Below are positions 1 to 9,285 of a stretch of DNA of 64,000 nucleotides, in pieces (within the stretch, counting starts at the first letter, position 1; every line of letters starts with the position of its first letter). The stretch covers positions 1-64,000 of the forward strand of contig CANPMS010000003.1 of the NCBI GenBank assembly GCA_947575275.1. The letters are read 5' to 3'. The notes beneath the pieces are model-generated. The model saw only the letters and a program-made list of their open reading frames with translations. It searched no databases and had not been told where the DNA came from. The stretch is from an uncultured Clostridium sp. (GTDB taxonomy: Bacteria > Bacillota > Clostridia > Lachnospirales > Lachnospiraceae). A program made the translations under genes and the position numbers.

Positions 1-271
1 CAGTCTGGGGCTCAGGATTCTCCCATTGCTTCCAAAGCAGCATCTCCGTTTCACATTCTCTTCCCGTATAACACTTCCCAAAAGGCAGGATATTTAATAC
101 AGGTTTACAGTCATCCACACATGCCTGGGGCAGTCCATGAATGTCTATATCCGGTGAATCCACAAACAAATAGGTGGGATACTGCCCATAGGGGCATCTC
201 AGCTTCGCACCTAACACCAGCGGCTCTGGCGGATCCTCTTCCTCTTCAAACAGCCAGGAAAACCATCCCAT
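1..271 (-). CDS. DUF4280 (PAAR-like) protein, N-terminal 90 residues; runs off the left edge
   Basis: The reading frame starts at 271 behind a GGGAGGAG ribosome binding site and stays open to the window edge. Its protein is nearly the same as the first 90 residues of the gene at 12411: it begins MGWFSWLFEE, then a conserved GA.LRCPYGQ turn, IHGLPQACVDDCKP and NILPFG, with the same spaced cysteines. This pattern is what I know as DUF4280, a PAAR-like domain found at the N-terminus of secreted effectors and polymorphic toxins. The similarity includes about 25 bases upstream of the start and then ends abruptly, so the two genes are recent paralogues in opposite orientation. The C-terminal, probably variable, part lies outside the window and its activity cannot be judged. 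Confidence 0.8.
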   Translation of the reverse strand, partial: MGWFSWLFEEEEDPPEPLVLGAKLRCPYGQYPTYLFVDSPDIDIHGLPQACVDDCKPVLNILPFGKCYTGRECETEMLLWKQWENPEPQT

Positions 272-404
272 ATCTTCACTCCTCCCATTCTATCATAAGT
301 TCCTTAGCCTGCATATTGCCTAAAACGATTCTACCACAAATTTGACATTTCTCGGCTCATATGTCACCAGTAGCAACTTTAATGTAATAATTAGTCAAAA
401 AACA

Positions 405-602
405 TCGAAAATCAGCATCGCCCGTCTAACGGGCGGTTTGCTCTATGGCTATAAGCCTTTGAGGGGTTATGTACTACCTTCTGCCTCTAAAGGGCTCTTC
501 ATACTCTCAACCCTACTGTACTGGCATAATAGCCCTCTGCCCAGAAATGCCAATTCCCAATTCTGTCTACCACATATCTACAAATTTCGCGCGGATAATT
601 TA
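405..602 (-). mobile_element. IS200/IS605-family remnant: 3' tail of tnpA plus end hairpin
   Basis: On the minus strand an open frame from about 602 ends at a stop at 499-501. It reads like the C-terminal part of an IS200-type Y1 transposase, with the hallmark NWHFWAEGYYASTVGL. About 60 bases past the stop lies a perfect hairpin, GCCCGT/ACGGGC around 420-435, matching the subterminal stem-loops by which these elements are recognised. The rest of the transposase, including the HUH motif and catalytic tyrosine region, is missing, and the left end was not found. The element must therefore be dead. It sits between a truncated DUF4280 gene and a truncated ATPase gene. Confidence 0.6.
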
Positions 603-649
603 TTAATCTATGGCTTAAGAAAAAATCTATTATTACAAAATAATAAGAT

Positions 650-1996
650 TTACACTTTCAACATATCCTCATAGACAACAAGCGTTACATTCCCCATTTC
701 TACGGCTTTATTTATGCACCCCTTGGTAAAGCCTGTTTTTGCAAAGAGATAAAAATGCTTTTTCTTAAAACTAAATAATGTACTGCGTTCTACAAGGGTT
801 TCAAGTACACCAAGGTCAACCTTTTCACTTGTCCACTTGCACTCGGCAAACAGAGCTGTATCCTTATCCGTTCCTATAATGTCAATTTCTTCTTGAAATT
901 TGGTTTTGGGATTTGCTCCCCACCAACGACCAATGCCGCTGAAATTCACGGCGCATTTATCCTCAAGCAGTAGCCTCCAAAGGTACTGCTTACAGATTTC
1001 TTCAAATACTCCACCCATATAAGATGATAGTTGGGGAGCAATTCGCTTGTACGCAAGGTCAGTAGCACCACGAGAGATAATCGAAGTATTTTCCGGCACA
1101 AAGCGATACCAAAAGCGGAACATATTATCTTCAATGGAGTAAATTGTCTTGCGGCTTGATTTTTCGCCGTAAGGCGATTCTTTTTTAACAATGCCAAGGG
1201 TAATCAGATTTCTGATATAGGTAGCACATACGCTTGTATCTTCGTCAATCTTATTTGAAATCTCATTCATTTTGGAACACCCTGTAGCGATTGCCGTAAT
1301 AACCGCATTATAGATTGCCGGTTCACGCACTTCCTGCTTTAACAGATTGTTGGGCTCCTCAAAGATGGAAGACGTCGGATTCAGATGAGTATTTTTAATA
1401 TTTTCTTCAATAGAAAGATGATCATCAAGCTGCATTAAATATTGCGGAGTTCCGCCGACAATTCCGTATGCCAAAGCCCTATCAAAATCAGAAAGATTCG
1501 TAAAATATTCGCAGACTTCAAAAAAATCAAACGGTTTGATTTTGAACTGTGCTGTTCTTCTTCCGTAAAGAGGCGCTTTGTATGCCAAAACATGATCCTC
1601 CATATAGGACATAGAAGAACCACAGAGAATTAAAAACAACTTTGAACTGTCCTTATTTTTATCTATCAAAAGCTGAAGTGTAGAAGCAAGGCTCTTGGAT
1701 GCACGGGCAACATATGGGTACTCATCAATCACAAGTACGATTCTTTTTATTTTTGCTAGCTCAAAGACATATTCCAACGCCGATTGAAAAGAAGCAAAGG
1801 ACGAATCAGCCGCTATCCCGGTGTTGTATTCCATAATACATCTCGAAAAGTTATCAAGATTTTGCTTGGCATTTGTTTCGATGCCAGTAAAAAAAATGGT
1901 ATCTTTATTTTTTGCAAACTCGCTGATAAGGGCAGTCTTACCTACACGGCGGCGACCATAAATAACAGAAAATTCAAAATTATAAGTTACTTCAGG
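650..1996 (-). pseudogene. Archaeal/bacterial-type AAA ATPase with DUF234 domain, 5'-truncated
   Basis: The frame is open for 448 codons but has no usable start: an in-frame stop lies at 1997-1999, immediately before a Walker A motif (GRRRVGKT) that normally sits about 30 residues into the protein. Downstream are Walker B-like LVIDEYPY, the sensor-type LILCGSS, a winged-helix region and the C-terminal DUF234 nuclease-like part (E..IDIIG...AECKW). The first ATG in frame is at 1834, after the P-loop, so any product from it would lack the nucleotide-binding loop. The missing piece seems to be only the first 20-30 residues with promoter and ribosome binding site. Members of this family are common in accessory regions; their role is poorly known. 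The gene is preceded on its strand by about 80 bases of AT-rich DNA. Confidence 0.7.
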
Positions 1997-2080
1997 TCAA
2001 AAATCAATATAGTTTTTAAAATTTAGTTAATTGTAATTTACTAATTTTTGCATTACTAATTATTTTTAGAAATTAAAAAC

Positions 2081-2118
2081 AAAAGAAAAGAGGCGTTAGA
2101 GCTTATGCTCCAGCGCCT
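2081..2118 (-). terminator. Rho-independent terminator overlapping the end of the germination gene
   Basis: On the minus strand GGCGCTGGAGC and GCTCTAACGCC pair around the loop ATAA, followed by TCTTTTCTTTTG. The stem contains the last codons and the stop codon of the gene ending at 2103, so transcript ending and translation end coincide. Confidence 0.7.
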
Positions 2119-3524
2119 TTATCTTTCATGGGCAGACGCCCTCTGAACAGTCGTTTTCTTAATTCATTCCATCGAAACGGAATCAGAGGATAAACATAGC
2201 TTTTTCCCGCGATGGTCTTATTAAATACAATAGCACACAGGGACAGAATAATACCTGCAGCGTACCCCCATACATCAAAAATACTGGTAAGAATCAGGAT
2301 GATCACGCGCATAAACTTCAGAGCATATCCAAGCTCAAAGCTGGACTGGCTGTAATTGGATACAGTCACAAACGCCATATACAGCATCGTTTCCGAATTA
2401 AACCACCCTGATTTCACTGAATACTCTCCAAGAACAATACCGGCAATCACACTTAAGGGTGTGGTCAGCATATTGGGTGTGTTAATTGCAGCAAGCCTGA
2501 GCCCATCAATCGCAAATTCCAAAATCAGCAGCTGGAATATCAGCGGTACATAAGTCTGGTCCGCCAGCTTAGTGAACTCCAGCCAGTCAGGCAGTTGTTC
2601 AGGATGCATCATCATAAGCAGCCAGGTTGGTGTCAGAAACAGACAAAGAGCCGCAGTCACCATACGCGACAGACGCAGGTAGGTTCCCGTAATGGGTGGG
2701 AAATAATAATCATCCGCTTCCTCTATAATGTCAAACACAGAAGAGGGCAGAATCATTGCTGCCGGGGAATTATCTACCAAAATCACTATATTCCCTTCCA
2801 GCACACACGCTGCCGCCGTGTCAGGACGCTCAGAAAATTTAAATTTCGGGAATGGATTATACCATTTATGAGGATAAATTGCTTCTGCCAGACTCTCCTG
2901 ATTCATAGTCAGTGCATCCACCTTCAGACTTTGAATCCGTTTTTTCACTCCCTGCAGCAGCTTTTCATCCACTCTTCCCTCCATATAACACATGGCAATG
3001 TCCGTGTGAGAACTGTCTCCTGCAGTCAAAATCTCCATGGTCAGCTTCGGGTCGCGGATTCGCCGCCGAATAAGTGCCGTGTTAAAGATGAGCGTCTCCA
3101 CGAATCCATCCCTGGAACCCCGCATGACCTTATCCTTTTCCGGTTCCCCCACACTCCGCGCCGGGTAAGTCCGGCAGTCAATCGTCAGGCATTTGTCATA
3201 TCCGTCTATAAACAGACAAGAGATACCGGTTAAAAGCTGGATAATCATATCATCGTCGTTATCCACCAACCCGACTTCCCCGTAAGGAATATACTTTTTT
3301 GAAAAACCGTGGGCATCCTCTGGCATGTCCTCCGGCTTTATACTCCACCATGACTGAAGCATTTTAAGGAGTACTTCGTCTTTCGTAAAACCGTCTACGA
3401 AAAACAGGCACGCCTTTCTTTCTGCTATCTCAAAATTCCGGTACACAACGTCAAAATTCTTATCCACCTGAAGCATCTGTTTTAAATGCTCCTGATTATC
3501 TGCCAATTTGTTGGAAAATACCAT
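2103..3524 (-). CDS. GerA-family spore germination protein, SpoVAF-like
   Basis: This 473-residue protein has the layout of GerAA-type germinant receptor subunits: a soluble N-terminal half of about 290 residues (ending near DDYYFPPITGTYLR) and a C-terminal half with four to five membrane segments. The conserved stretches GSRDGFVETLIFNTALIRRR, VDNSPAAMILPS and INTPNMLTTPLSVI are typical. Such proteins sit in the inner spore membrane and help respond to germinants or release dipicolinate. The opening ACLFFVDGFTKDEV is closer, from memory, to SpoVAF than to GerAA, and no gerB or gerC homologue follows, which also fits an orphan SpoVAF-like gene. A forespore-type promoter lies 50 bases upstream. 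The start at 3524 has a rather distant GAGGAG. Confidence 0.85.
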   Translation of the reverse strand: MVFSNKLADNQEHLKQMLQVDKNFDVVYRNFEIAERKACLFFVDGFTKDEVLLKMLQSWWSIKPEDMPEDAHGFSKKYIPYGEVGLVDNDDDMIIQLLTGISCLFIDGYDKCLTIDCRTYPARSVGEPEKDKVMRGSRDGFVETLIFNTALIRRRIRDPKLTMEILTAGDSSHTDIAMCYMEGRVDEKLLQGVKKRIQSLKVDALTMNQESLAEAIYPHKWYNPFPKFKFSERPDTAAACVLEGNIVILVDNSPAAMILPSSVFDIIEEADDYYFPPITGTYLRLSRMVTAALCLFLTPTWLLMMMHPEQLPDWLEFTKLADQTYVPLIFQLLILEFAIDGLRLAAINTPNMLTTPLSVIAGIVLGEYSVKSGWFNSETMLYMAFVTVSNYSQSSFELGYALKFMRVIILILTSIFDVWGYAAGIILSLCAIVFNKTIAGKSYVYPLIPFRWNELRKRLFRGRLPMKDKGAGA

Positions 3525-3576
3525 GAAATCCCAGCACTCCTCTCCGTACTATCCTGTTTACAGACCTTTACAGACT

Positions 3577-3605
3577 CAGTATGTGACAATTTTGTACAAA
3601 TATTC
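3577..3605 (-). promoter_or_regulatory. Candidate sigma-G/sigma-F (forespore) promoter of the germination gene
   Basis: On the minus strand GAATA (3601-3605) and CATACTG (3577-3583) are separated by 17 bases. The sigma-G consensus as I know it is GHATR, 17-18 bases, CATWHTA, so only the last -10 base deviates. The -10 lies about 53 bases before the start codon at 3524. A forespore promoter suits a GerA-family gene. Confidence 0.6.
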
Positions 3606-3681
3606 TGAATAAAATATATGAGAAATGAAAAATGATATCTTTCAAAATAAATCCGATCCATAGAGCATCAGAAAAAAACAC

Positions 3682-3710
3682 TTGTGCTTTTCCCGTAATA
3701 ATGCTACGAT
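3682..3710 (+). promoter_or_regulatory. Candidate sigma-A promoter of asnA
   Basis: TTGTGC (3682-3687) and TACGAT (3705-3710) are 17 bases apart, 35 bases before the asnA start. The leader is too short for a T-box or other riboswitch. Confidence 0.55.
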
Positions 3711-3744
3711 AAATGCGATATTTTTAATTAAAAAGGAGACGATC

Positions 3745-4752
3745 ATGGCACTGATTATTCCAGAAAATTACAATCCCCACCTGACCGTTCGTGAGACGCA
3801 GGAGGCAATCAAATACATTCGTGACACTTTTCAGAAGGAATTTGGCAAAGAAATGTGCCTGGAACGCATCTCAGCTCCTCTGTTTGTCACCCAATCCAGC
3901 GGTCTCAATGACAACTTAAATGGTGTGGAGCGCCCGGTTCAGTTTGACATAGCCGGAATTCACAGCGAGACTGTGGAAGTAGTGCACTCTCTGGCAAAAT
4001 GGAAACGTATGGCATTAAAAGAATATGACTTCAAGCCCGGCGAAGGACTCTACACCAATATGAACGCCATCAGGCGCGATGAGGAATTAGATAATCTCCA
4101 TTCCTGCTATGTGGATCAGTGGGACTGGGAAAAGGTAATCACCAAAGAAGAGCGCTGCGAAAAGACCCTGAGGGAGGCTGTTGAGACCATCTTCAAGATT
4201 ATAAAGCATATGCAGCACGAGGTGTGGTACAAATACCCGGACGCAGTAAAACACCTGCCGGACAAAATCACCTTTGTCACCTCTCAGGAGCTGGAAGACC
4301 GCTACCCTGACAAGCCCCCCAAGGAGCGGGAGAACATAATTACAAAAGAGCATGGCTGTGTGTTCCTGATGAAGATTGGCGATAAACTGGAAAGCGGCGA
4401 ACCCCATGACGGTCGGGCGCCGGACTACGATGACTGGCAGTTGAACGGTGACATTCTGTTCTGGTATGAACAGCTTGGCTGCGCTCTGGAAATCTCCAGC
4501 ATGGGAATCCGCGTAGACGAAAAATCTCTTGCCGAACAGTTAAAAAAAGCAGGATGTGAGGAGCGTAGAAGCCTGCCTTACCATAAAATGCTGCTGAACG
4601 GTGAGCTGCCCTACACCATCGGCGGCGGTATTGGACAGTCCCGCCTGTGTATGCTTCTTCTGAACCGCGCCCATGTAGGCGAAGTACAGGCCAGCCTATG
4701 GCCAGAAGAAATGCGGCGGGTATGCCGGGAAAACAATATCTTTCTTTTATAA
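3745..4752 (+). CDS. asnA: Aspartate--ammonia ligase
   Basis: AsnA makes asparagine from aspartate, ammonia and ATP in the cytoplasm, using an active site related to class II aminoacyl-tRNA synthetases. The 335-residue product matches the usual length of about 330. Recognisable blocks are [25 protein letters not shown], the [12 protein letters not shown] segment and the C-terminal [14 protein letters not shown], which is the class II motif 3-like ATP site. I chose the ATG at 3745 because AAAAGGAGA stands seven bases before it; upstream in-frame codons lack a binding site. It is a single-gene unit with its own promoter and a strong terminator after the stop. Divergent to the germination gene. 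Confidence 0.97.
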   Translation: MALIIPENYNPHLTVRETQEAIKYIRDTFQKEFGKEMCLERISAPLFVTQSSGLNDNLNGVERPVQFDIAGIHSETVEVVHSLAKWKRMALKEYDFKPGEGLYTNMNAIRRDEELDNLHSCYVDQWDWEKVITKEERCEKTLREAVETIFKIIKHMQHEVWYKYPDAVKHLPDKITFVTSQELEDRYPDKPPKERENIITKEHGCVFLMKIGDKLESGEPHDGRAPDYDDWQLNGDILFWYEQLGCALEISSMGIRVDEKSLAEQLKKAGCEERRSLPYHKMLLNGELPYTIGGGIGQSRLCMLLLNRAHVGEVQASLWPEEMRRVCRENNIFLL

Positions 4753-4757
4753 ACACC

Positions 4758-4782
4758 AAAGGGGGGCTTGCGCCCCCCCTTT
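4758..4782 (+). terminator. Rho-independent terminator after asnA, possibly serving rpiB as well
   Basis: AAAGGGGGGC and GCCCCCCCTT fold around a short TTGC loop starting six bases after the asnA stop. The A-run on the left gives a T-run on the other strand, so the hairpin may also end the convergent rpiB transcript. Confidence 0.8.
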
Positions 4783-4797
4783 ACATGTTGTTACCTT

Positions 4798-5238
4798 TTA
4801 CCTCTTTTCAATCTCTCCCAACATATCTACCCTGCGCTGGTGCCTTCCACCCTCGTAGATATTATCCAGCCACTCATCAACAATCATCTTCGCCATCTCC
4901 ACACCCACAACGCGGGCTCCGAAGGTTAGCACGTTAGTATTATTGTGCATGCGGGAGAGACGGGCGCTGTATGGCTCACTACAAGTACACACGCGCACAC
5001 CCCTTACCTTTCCCGCGGCGATTCCGATTCCGATTCCAGTGCCGCAGATGGCAATCCCATAGTCTGCCTCACCAGAAGCCACAGCACGTCCAACCTTCTC
5101 TCCAAACTCAGGATAATCACAACTGGACAAAGAATTGACTCCGAAATCAATTACCTCATACCCTTTTGATTCCACATACGCTTTGATTGCCTCCTTCATC
5201 TCCACAGCAGTGTGATCATTGCCCATTACAATCTTCAT
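4798..5238 (-). CDS. rpiB: Ribose-5-phosphate isomerase B
   Basis: RpiB interconverts ribose 5-phosphate and ribulose 5-phosphate in the non-oxidative pentose phosphate pathway. The 146-residue product has the family start MKIVMGNDHTAVE, the active-site block GIAICGTGIGIGIAAGK with the catalytic cysteine, and HNNTNVLTFGARV further on; the length is normal (about 145-150). The sequence here has GIGIGIAAGK rather than the more usual GIGMSIAANK, which is a mild variation. GGAGA precedes the ATG. It lies 16 bases downstream of aroC and is likely cotranscribed with it. The closely related galactose-6-phosphate isomerase subunits are the main alternative. Confidence 0.93.
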   Translation of the reverse strand: MKIVMGNDHTAVEMKEAIKAYVESKGYEVIDFGVNSLSSCDYPEFGEKVGRAVASGEADYGIAICGTGIGIGIAAGKVRGVRVCTCSEPYSARLSRMHNNTNVLTFGARVVGVEMAKMIVDEWLDNIYEGGRHQRRVDMLGEIEKR

Positions 5239-5254
5239 AGTACACTCTCCTTAT

Positions 5255-6331
5255 TTACATTCTGGAAGTTTTACTTATTAACAGCAAATCCAAAACAGTC
5301 AGCGCAGTCATCGCCTCCACAACGACCACCGCCCGGGGAACAATCACCGGGTCATGGCGCCCCTTAATCGCAATCTCCACTTCCTCACCGTCACGGTTTA
5401 CTGTGCGCTGAGGCTGAGCAATGGAAGGTGTCGGCTTAAACGCCGCCCGCAGCACAATATCGCCGCCGTCACTCATACCGCCTAAAATCCCGCCAGAATG
5501 ATTGGTCCGCTTTGCAGGCTTTCCATTTTCATCCATATAGAATGCGTCATTATTCTGAGACCCCAGAGCCTGTGCTGCCGCAAAACCATCACCAATCTCA
5601 AAGCCTTTCACTGCGCCAATGGACATAATTGCTTTTGCAAGACAGGCATCCAGCTTATCAAAGACCGGCTCCCCTACACCTGCGGGCATACCCGTTACCA
5701 CACACTCCACCACTCCGCCAACGGAATCATGGGCTGCCATCATACCCTCTAAAAACTCTGCAGTTTCCGCTGCCGCCACCGGATCAGGCATATTGAGGCT
5801 GTTGTTATCCCGCTCCGCCAAATCAAACCTAGACTGATCCACCTCAAACTTACCAATGGACTTTACATAAGCGTTCACTATAATCCCGTATGTTTTAAGC
5901 AGCTTACAGGCAATGGCTCCCGCCGCCACCCGGGCAATCGTCTCCCTTGCAGAGGAACGCCCGCCACCCCGGTAATCCCGGAAGCCATATTTTTTATCAA
6001 AACTAAAATCCGCATGCCCTGGGCGGTACACATTCATAATTTCACTGTAATCCTTCGATCTCTGGTCAGTGTTGCGCACCATCATAGCAATGGGAGTTCC
6101 CGTGGTTCTGCCCTCAAAAATTCCTGAGAGGATTTCCACCTCATCTCCCTCCCTGCGCGCTGTGGCGTACCGGCTCTGCCCCGGCTTCCTTCTGTCCAAA
6201 TATTCCTGAATATCCTCCTCACCAAGGGAAAGCCCCGCCGGGCAGCCATCGACAGTAACGCCGACACCCTTCCCATGGGATTCTCCCCAGGTCATAATCC
6301 GGAAGCTTGTTCCATAGGTTGATCCTGCCAT
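5255..6331 (-). CDS. aroC: Chorismate synthase
   Basis: AroC converts 5-enolpyruvylshikimate 3-phosphate to chorismate, the last step of the shikimate pathway, with reduced FMN as cofactor. The 358-residue protein shows all three signature blocks: [18 protein letters not shown] near the N-terminus, the RPGHAD...[17 protein letters not shown] block in the middle, and the C-terminal [17 protein letters not shown]. Length is typical. The start at 6331 follows a GGAGG-type site. No other aro biosynthesis genes adjoin it, apart from a shikimate-kinase-like gene 56 kb away whose substrate is doubtful. It is followed by rpiB. Confidence 0.97.
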   Translation of the reverse strand: MAGSTYGTSFRIMTWGESHGKGVGVTVDGCPAGLSLGEEDIQEYLDRRKPGQSRYATARREGDEVEILSGIFEGRTTGTPIAMMVRNTDQRSKDYSEIMNVYRPGHADFSFDKKYGFRDYRGGGRSSARETIARVAAGAIACKLLKTYGIIVNAYVKSIGKFEVDQSRFDLAERDNNSLNMPDPVAAAETAEFLEGMMAAHDSVGGVVECVVTGMPAGVGEPVFDKLDACLAKAIMSIGAVKGFEIGDGFAAAQALGSQNNDAFYMDENGKPAKRTNHSGGILGGMSDGGDIVLRAAFKPTPSIAQPQRTVNRDGEEVEIAIKGRHDPVIVPRAVVVVEAMTALTVLDLLLISKTSRM

Positions 6332-6373
6332 ACTTCCCTCCGATTACCTCTTCTGTTTTTCTCTCTGAATCCT

Positions 6374-7435
6374 TTAATCGCTGACCTTAATAATCACACA
6401 GCTATTAGGCTCATTGCATGGAATTCCATTAGCACTCATAATCAGCAGACCATTCTCGTAGTCAATCTGAAAAAAAGTAATAGTTCCGCTTTCGTGATTA
6501 ATCACCGCCAAGTGCCTGTCGTCCGGAAACACTGCAATATCCTTCGGATACTCACCACTGATTGGCAGACAGCAGATCTGCGTCAGGAAACCGGTCTTTG
6601 AATCTCTCTTATATACAGATACGCTCTCGTCCCCTGCATTGCTGCAGAACATATGCTTCTGATCCGGGGAGAAGCGCAAAGAGCACGCCGCCGCAACCTG
6701 GCTATGCTTCTCCTTCATTGTTGAGATAGTCTGAAGCTTCTCCATCTTCGGCACGCGTTCCCCTGTCTCGTATGAAAATACATCAATAACATTCTTCTGC
6801 TCATACATTAGATAACAAAATTTTCCGTCTGCGCTGAACTGGAGATTACGCGGTGCAGATTCCAAATCACAGGGGATTGCATCCACCTGGATGAGATGCT
6901 CATCCGTCTCGCTAAAACGATAAATTTTCACCTGATCCAAGCCAGAATCTACCACCAGCACATATTTGTCATCCGGCGTCCTTCTAACACAGGTCACATG
7001 AGGGCGGAAATTCCGTTCTGCCACACTGCCAAGACCTTTGTGAAACACACCGTCAACAATCTCGCCCACACCACCGTCTCTTCGCAGCCGCAGAACTGTT
7101 GCCTTGCCGTCATGGAAGCCAGACACGAAAATATATTTGTCGTTTTCGTCAGTAGAGATATGGCAGCCTCGCATTCCTTTAATCTTTGCACTGTTCAAGC
7201 GGGATAAACTCCCGTTTTCCAGAATGCGAAACGCAACCACGCCCTCGTCAGCTATGGAATAAAGGGTTCTATTATCTCTGGATGCCACGATATAGGAGGA
7301 ATTATCCACCTCCACCTCACATCGCTCGTGGAACACTCCCTTCTCTACATCCACATCAAAAACAGTGATTCCCTTGGCCTTGCCATTATAAGAATAGGAC
7401 CCAACATACGCCATATATTTGCCCTTCGTGCCCAT
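6374..7435 (-). CDS. Lactonase-family beta-propeller protein (6-phosphogluconolactonase-like)
   Basis: The 353-residue protein has the repetitive pattern of a seven-bladed propeller of the PF10282 family: recurring blade ends such as YVGSYSYNGKAKGITVFDVD, RPHVTCVRRTPDDKYVLVVDSG, APRNLQFSADGKFCYLMYE and SLRFSPDQKHMFCSNAGDESVSVY. Some members hydrolyse 6-phosphogluconolactone; many have no tested substrate. The conserved RPH and the SADGKF segments favour a true family member. I set the start at 7435 because AGGAGGACAGGACA precedes that ATG, which removes an implausible 29-residue leader. It stands alone and divergent from the polyamine regulator. Confidence 0.8.
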   Translation of the reverse strand: MGTKGKYMAYVGSYSYNGKAKGITVFDVDVEKGVFHERCEVEVDNSSYIVASRDNRTLYSIADEGVVAFRILENGSLSRLNSAKIKGMRGCHISTDENDKYIFVSGFHDGKATVLRLRRDGGVGEIVDGVFHKGLGSVAERNFRPHVTCVRRTPDDKYVLVVDSGLDQVKIYRFSETDEHLIQVDAIPCDLESAPRNLQFSADGKFCYLMYEQKNVIDVFSYETGERVPKMEKLQTISTMKEKHSQVAAACSLRFSPDQKHMFCSNAGDESVSVYKRDSKTGFLTQICCLPISGEYPKDIAVFPDDRHLAVINHESGTITFFQIDYENGLLIMSANGIPCNEPNSCVIIKVSD

Positions 7436-7515
7436 TGTCCTGTCCTCCTGTCTCACTAAAATTTCCTCTTTGTACATCTTACCACAAATTATGATAAAAA
7501 TCCATTCTGAATGTA

Positions 7516-7615
7516 TTGACATACAAATATTTTTCAGTATAATTATACTTGCTTTATGTTTAACAATACTAAACTTTAAAATTATTTTTACATTTATTTA
7601 ATAAAAGTAAACTTT
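7516..7615 (+). promoter_or_regulatory. Promoter and candidate operators in front of the polyamine regulator/transport operon
   Basis: TTGACA (7516-7521) and TATAAT (7538-7543) are 16 bases apart, a near-consensus sigma-A promoter. Downstream of it the octamer TAAACTTT occurs twice (7570-7577 and 7608-7615), and the first copy also ends an inverted repeat GTTTA/TAAAC (7558-7574). These are reasonable binding sites for the XRE protein encoded at 7642, by inference only. Confidence 0.55.
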
Positions 7616-7641
7616 TCGCTTAATATATTTGGAGGAATACT

Positions 7642-8175
7642 ATGAACATCGGCCTGAAACTGAAAGAGTTGCGAGTCTTAAAGGGTCTGACTCAGGAAGA
7701 GCTGGCAGACCGTGCCGAACTATCCAAGGGCTTTATCTCCCAGTTGGAACGAAATTTAACCTCCCCTTCCATTACAACCCTGACCGATATTCTGCAATGT
7801 CTCGGCACCTCTCTCGGGGAATTTTTTAACGAAACGCCGGAGGAGCAGATTGTCTTCGGAAAAGCAGACTATTTTGAAAAATATGACTTGGATTTGGGAA
7901 ACAGTATTAAGTGGATTATCCCCAATGCCCAAAAGAACGTGATGGAGCCGCTTCTTCTGAAATTGGAAGCAAATGGCGCAACCTACCCGGACAACCCACA
8001 CGAGGGCGAAGAGTTTGGATATGTACTGCAGGGAAGCGTAGCTATCCATCTCGGCAGCAAAACCTACAGGGCAAAAAAAGGTGAATCCTTTTATTTTACT
8101 CCCGATAAAAAACATTACCTCACAAGCAAGAGCGGTGCAGTCCTGATCTGGGTCAGCTCCCCTCCAAGCTTTTAA
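7642..8175 (+). CDS. XRE-family regulator with C-terminal cupin domain (PuuR-like)
   Basis: Residues 1-65 form a helix-turn-helix of the XRE type (LKELRVLKGLTQEELADRAE, then LSKGFISQLER), and residues about 105-177 form a small cupin (HEGEEFGYVLQGSVAIHLG, then YFTPDKKHYL). This build is shared by PuuR-like regulators that sense polyamines or other small ligands with the cupin. GGAGG stands seven bases before the ATG. The gene is directly followed by potABCD with a 33-base gap, so it probably controls that operon and itself, as a repressor relieved or engaged by polyamine. Direct repeats in its promoter region are candidate sites. Confidence 0.88.
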   Translation: MNIGLKLKELRVLKGLTQEELADRAELSKGFISQLERNLTSPSITTLTDILQCLGTSLGEFFNETPEEQIVFGKADYFEKYDLDLGNSIKWIIPNAQKNVMEPLLLKLEANGATYPDNPHEGEEFGYVLQGSVAIHLGSKTYRAKKGESFYFTPDKKHYLTSKSGAVLIWVSSPPSF

Positions 8176-8208
8176 AACAAAATATACAATTTGAGGAGGA
8201 ACATTACG

Positions 8209-9285
8209 ATGGAGCAGCCACTGATTAATTTAATGAACATATCCAAGAGCTTTGATGGAACACTGGTTCTGGACGATTTGACTCTTTCTGTAAAGGAAAA
8301 TACCTTTGTGACGCTTCTTGGCCCCAGCGGATGCGGCAAAACAACTACTTTGCGAATTATTGGCGGCTTTGAAACTGCAGATGCAGGAAAAGTAATTTTT
8401 GACGGTGTGGACATCAGCAGGCTTCCACCCAACAAGCGCCAGCTTAACACAGTTTTTCAGAAATACGCACTCTTTACCCACATGAATATAGCTGAAAATA
8501 TTGCTTTTGGTCTGAAAATCAAGGGAAAATCAAAAACATATATCAACGACAAGATCAAGTATGCCTTAAAACTGGTGAATTTGGACGGTTATGAGAACCG
8601 TACAGTAGACTCCTTAAGCGGAGGTCAGCAGCAGCGTATTGCTATCGCCCGTGCCATCGTCAATGAGCCAAGGGTACTGCTTCTGGATGAGCCTTTAGGC
8701 GCCCTGGATTTAAAGCTTCGTCAGGACATGCAATATGAATTAATCCGTCTGAAAAACGAGCTGGGCATTACTTTCATCTACGTGACCCACGACCAGGAGG
8801 AGGCGCTTACCATGTCTGATACCATCGTGGTAATGAATCAGGGATATATCCAGCAGATGGGAACTCCTGAGCAGATTTACAATGAGCCGGAAAATGCGTT
8901 TGTAGCAGATTTTATCGGTGAGAGCAATATCGTCCCGGGTATCATGTTACACGATGAGCTGGTTGAGATTTTTGGCGCTAAATTTGCCTGCGTAGACAAA
9001 GGCTTCGGTAACAATACACCCGTAGACGTAGTTATACGCCCAGAGGACATTGACCTGGTAGCACCATCTGAGGGCAGCTTGACCGGAATATGCACCCACC
9101 TGATTTTCAAGGGTGTCCATTACGAGATGGAGGTCACTACGCCAGACGGCTTTGAGTGGCTGGTACACTCCACGGATATGTGCCCGGTGGGCAAAGAGGT
9201 GGGCATCCGTGTAGACCCCTTCGACATTCAGATTATGAATAAACCTGCTTCAGAAGATGAGGAGGCTGTGGGTATCAATGAATAA
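8209..9285 (+). CDS. potA: Spermidine/putrescine ABC transporter, ATP-binding protein
   Basis: PotA hydrolyses ATP to drive polyamine import through PotB and PotC. The 358-residue protein has Walker [11 protein letters not shown]-loop [10 protein letters not shown], signature LSGGQQQR, Walker [12 protein letters not shown] and the H-loop THDQEEA, followed by a C-terminal TOBE region ([12 protein letters not shown]). The length fits PotA rather than a bare nucleotide-binding domain. The ATG at 8209 has GAGGAGG at the correct distance; an upstream TTG at 8191 lies within that site and is unlikely. It overlaps potB by eight bases. Confidence 0.96.
   Translation: MEQPLINLMNISKSFDGTLVLDDLTLSVKENTFVTLLGPSGCGKTTTLRIIGGFETADAGKVIFDGVDISRLPPNKRQLNTVFQKYALFTHMNIAENIAFGLKIKGKSKTYINDKIKYALKLVNLDGYENRTVDSLSGGQQQRIAIARAIVNEPRVLLLDEPLGALDLKLRQDMQYELIRLKNELGITFIYVTHDQEEALTMSDTIVVMNQGYIQQMGTPEQIYNEPENAFVADFIGESNIVPGIMLHDELVEIFGAKFACVDKGFGNNTPVDVVIRPEDIDLVAPSEGSLTGICTHLIFKGVHYEMEVTTPDGFEWLVHSTDMCPVGKEVGIRVDPFDIQIMNKPASEDEEAVGINE

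Noticed and set aside
342..674. 110-codon plus-strand frame over the IS200 remnant
   Set aside because: It is antisense to a recognisable transposase tail and has no coding character or ribosome binding site.
2595..3233. 212-codon plus-strand frame inside the germination gene
   Set aside because: It is antisense to the well-conserved GerA-family protein, is rich in His, Arg and Gln as shadow frames are, and has no plausible start site.
3525..3744. T-box leader for asnA
   Set aside because: Only about 35 bases separate promoter and start codon, too few for a T-box.
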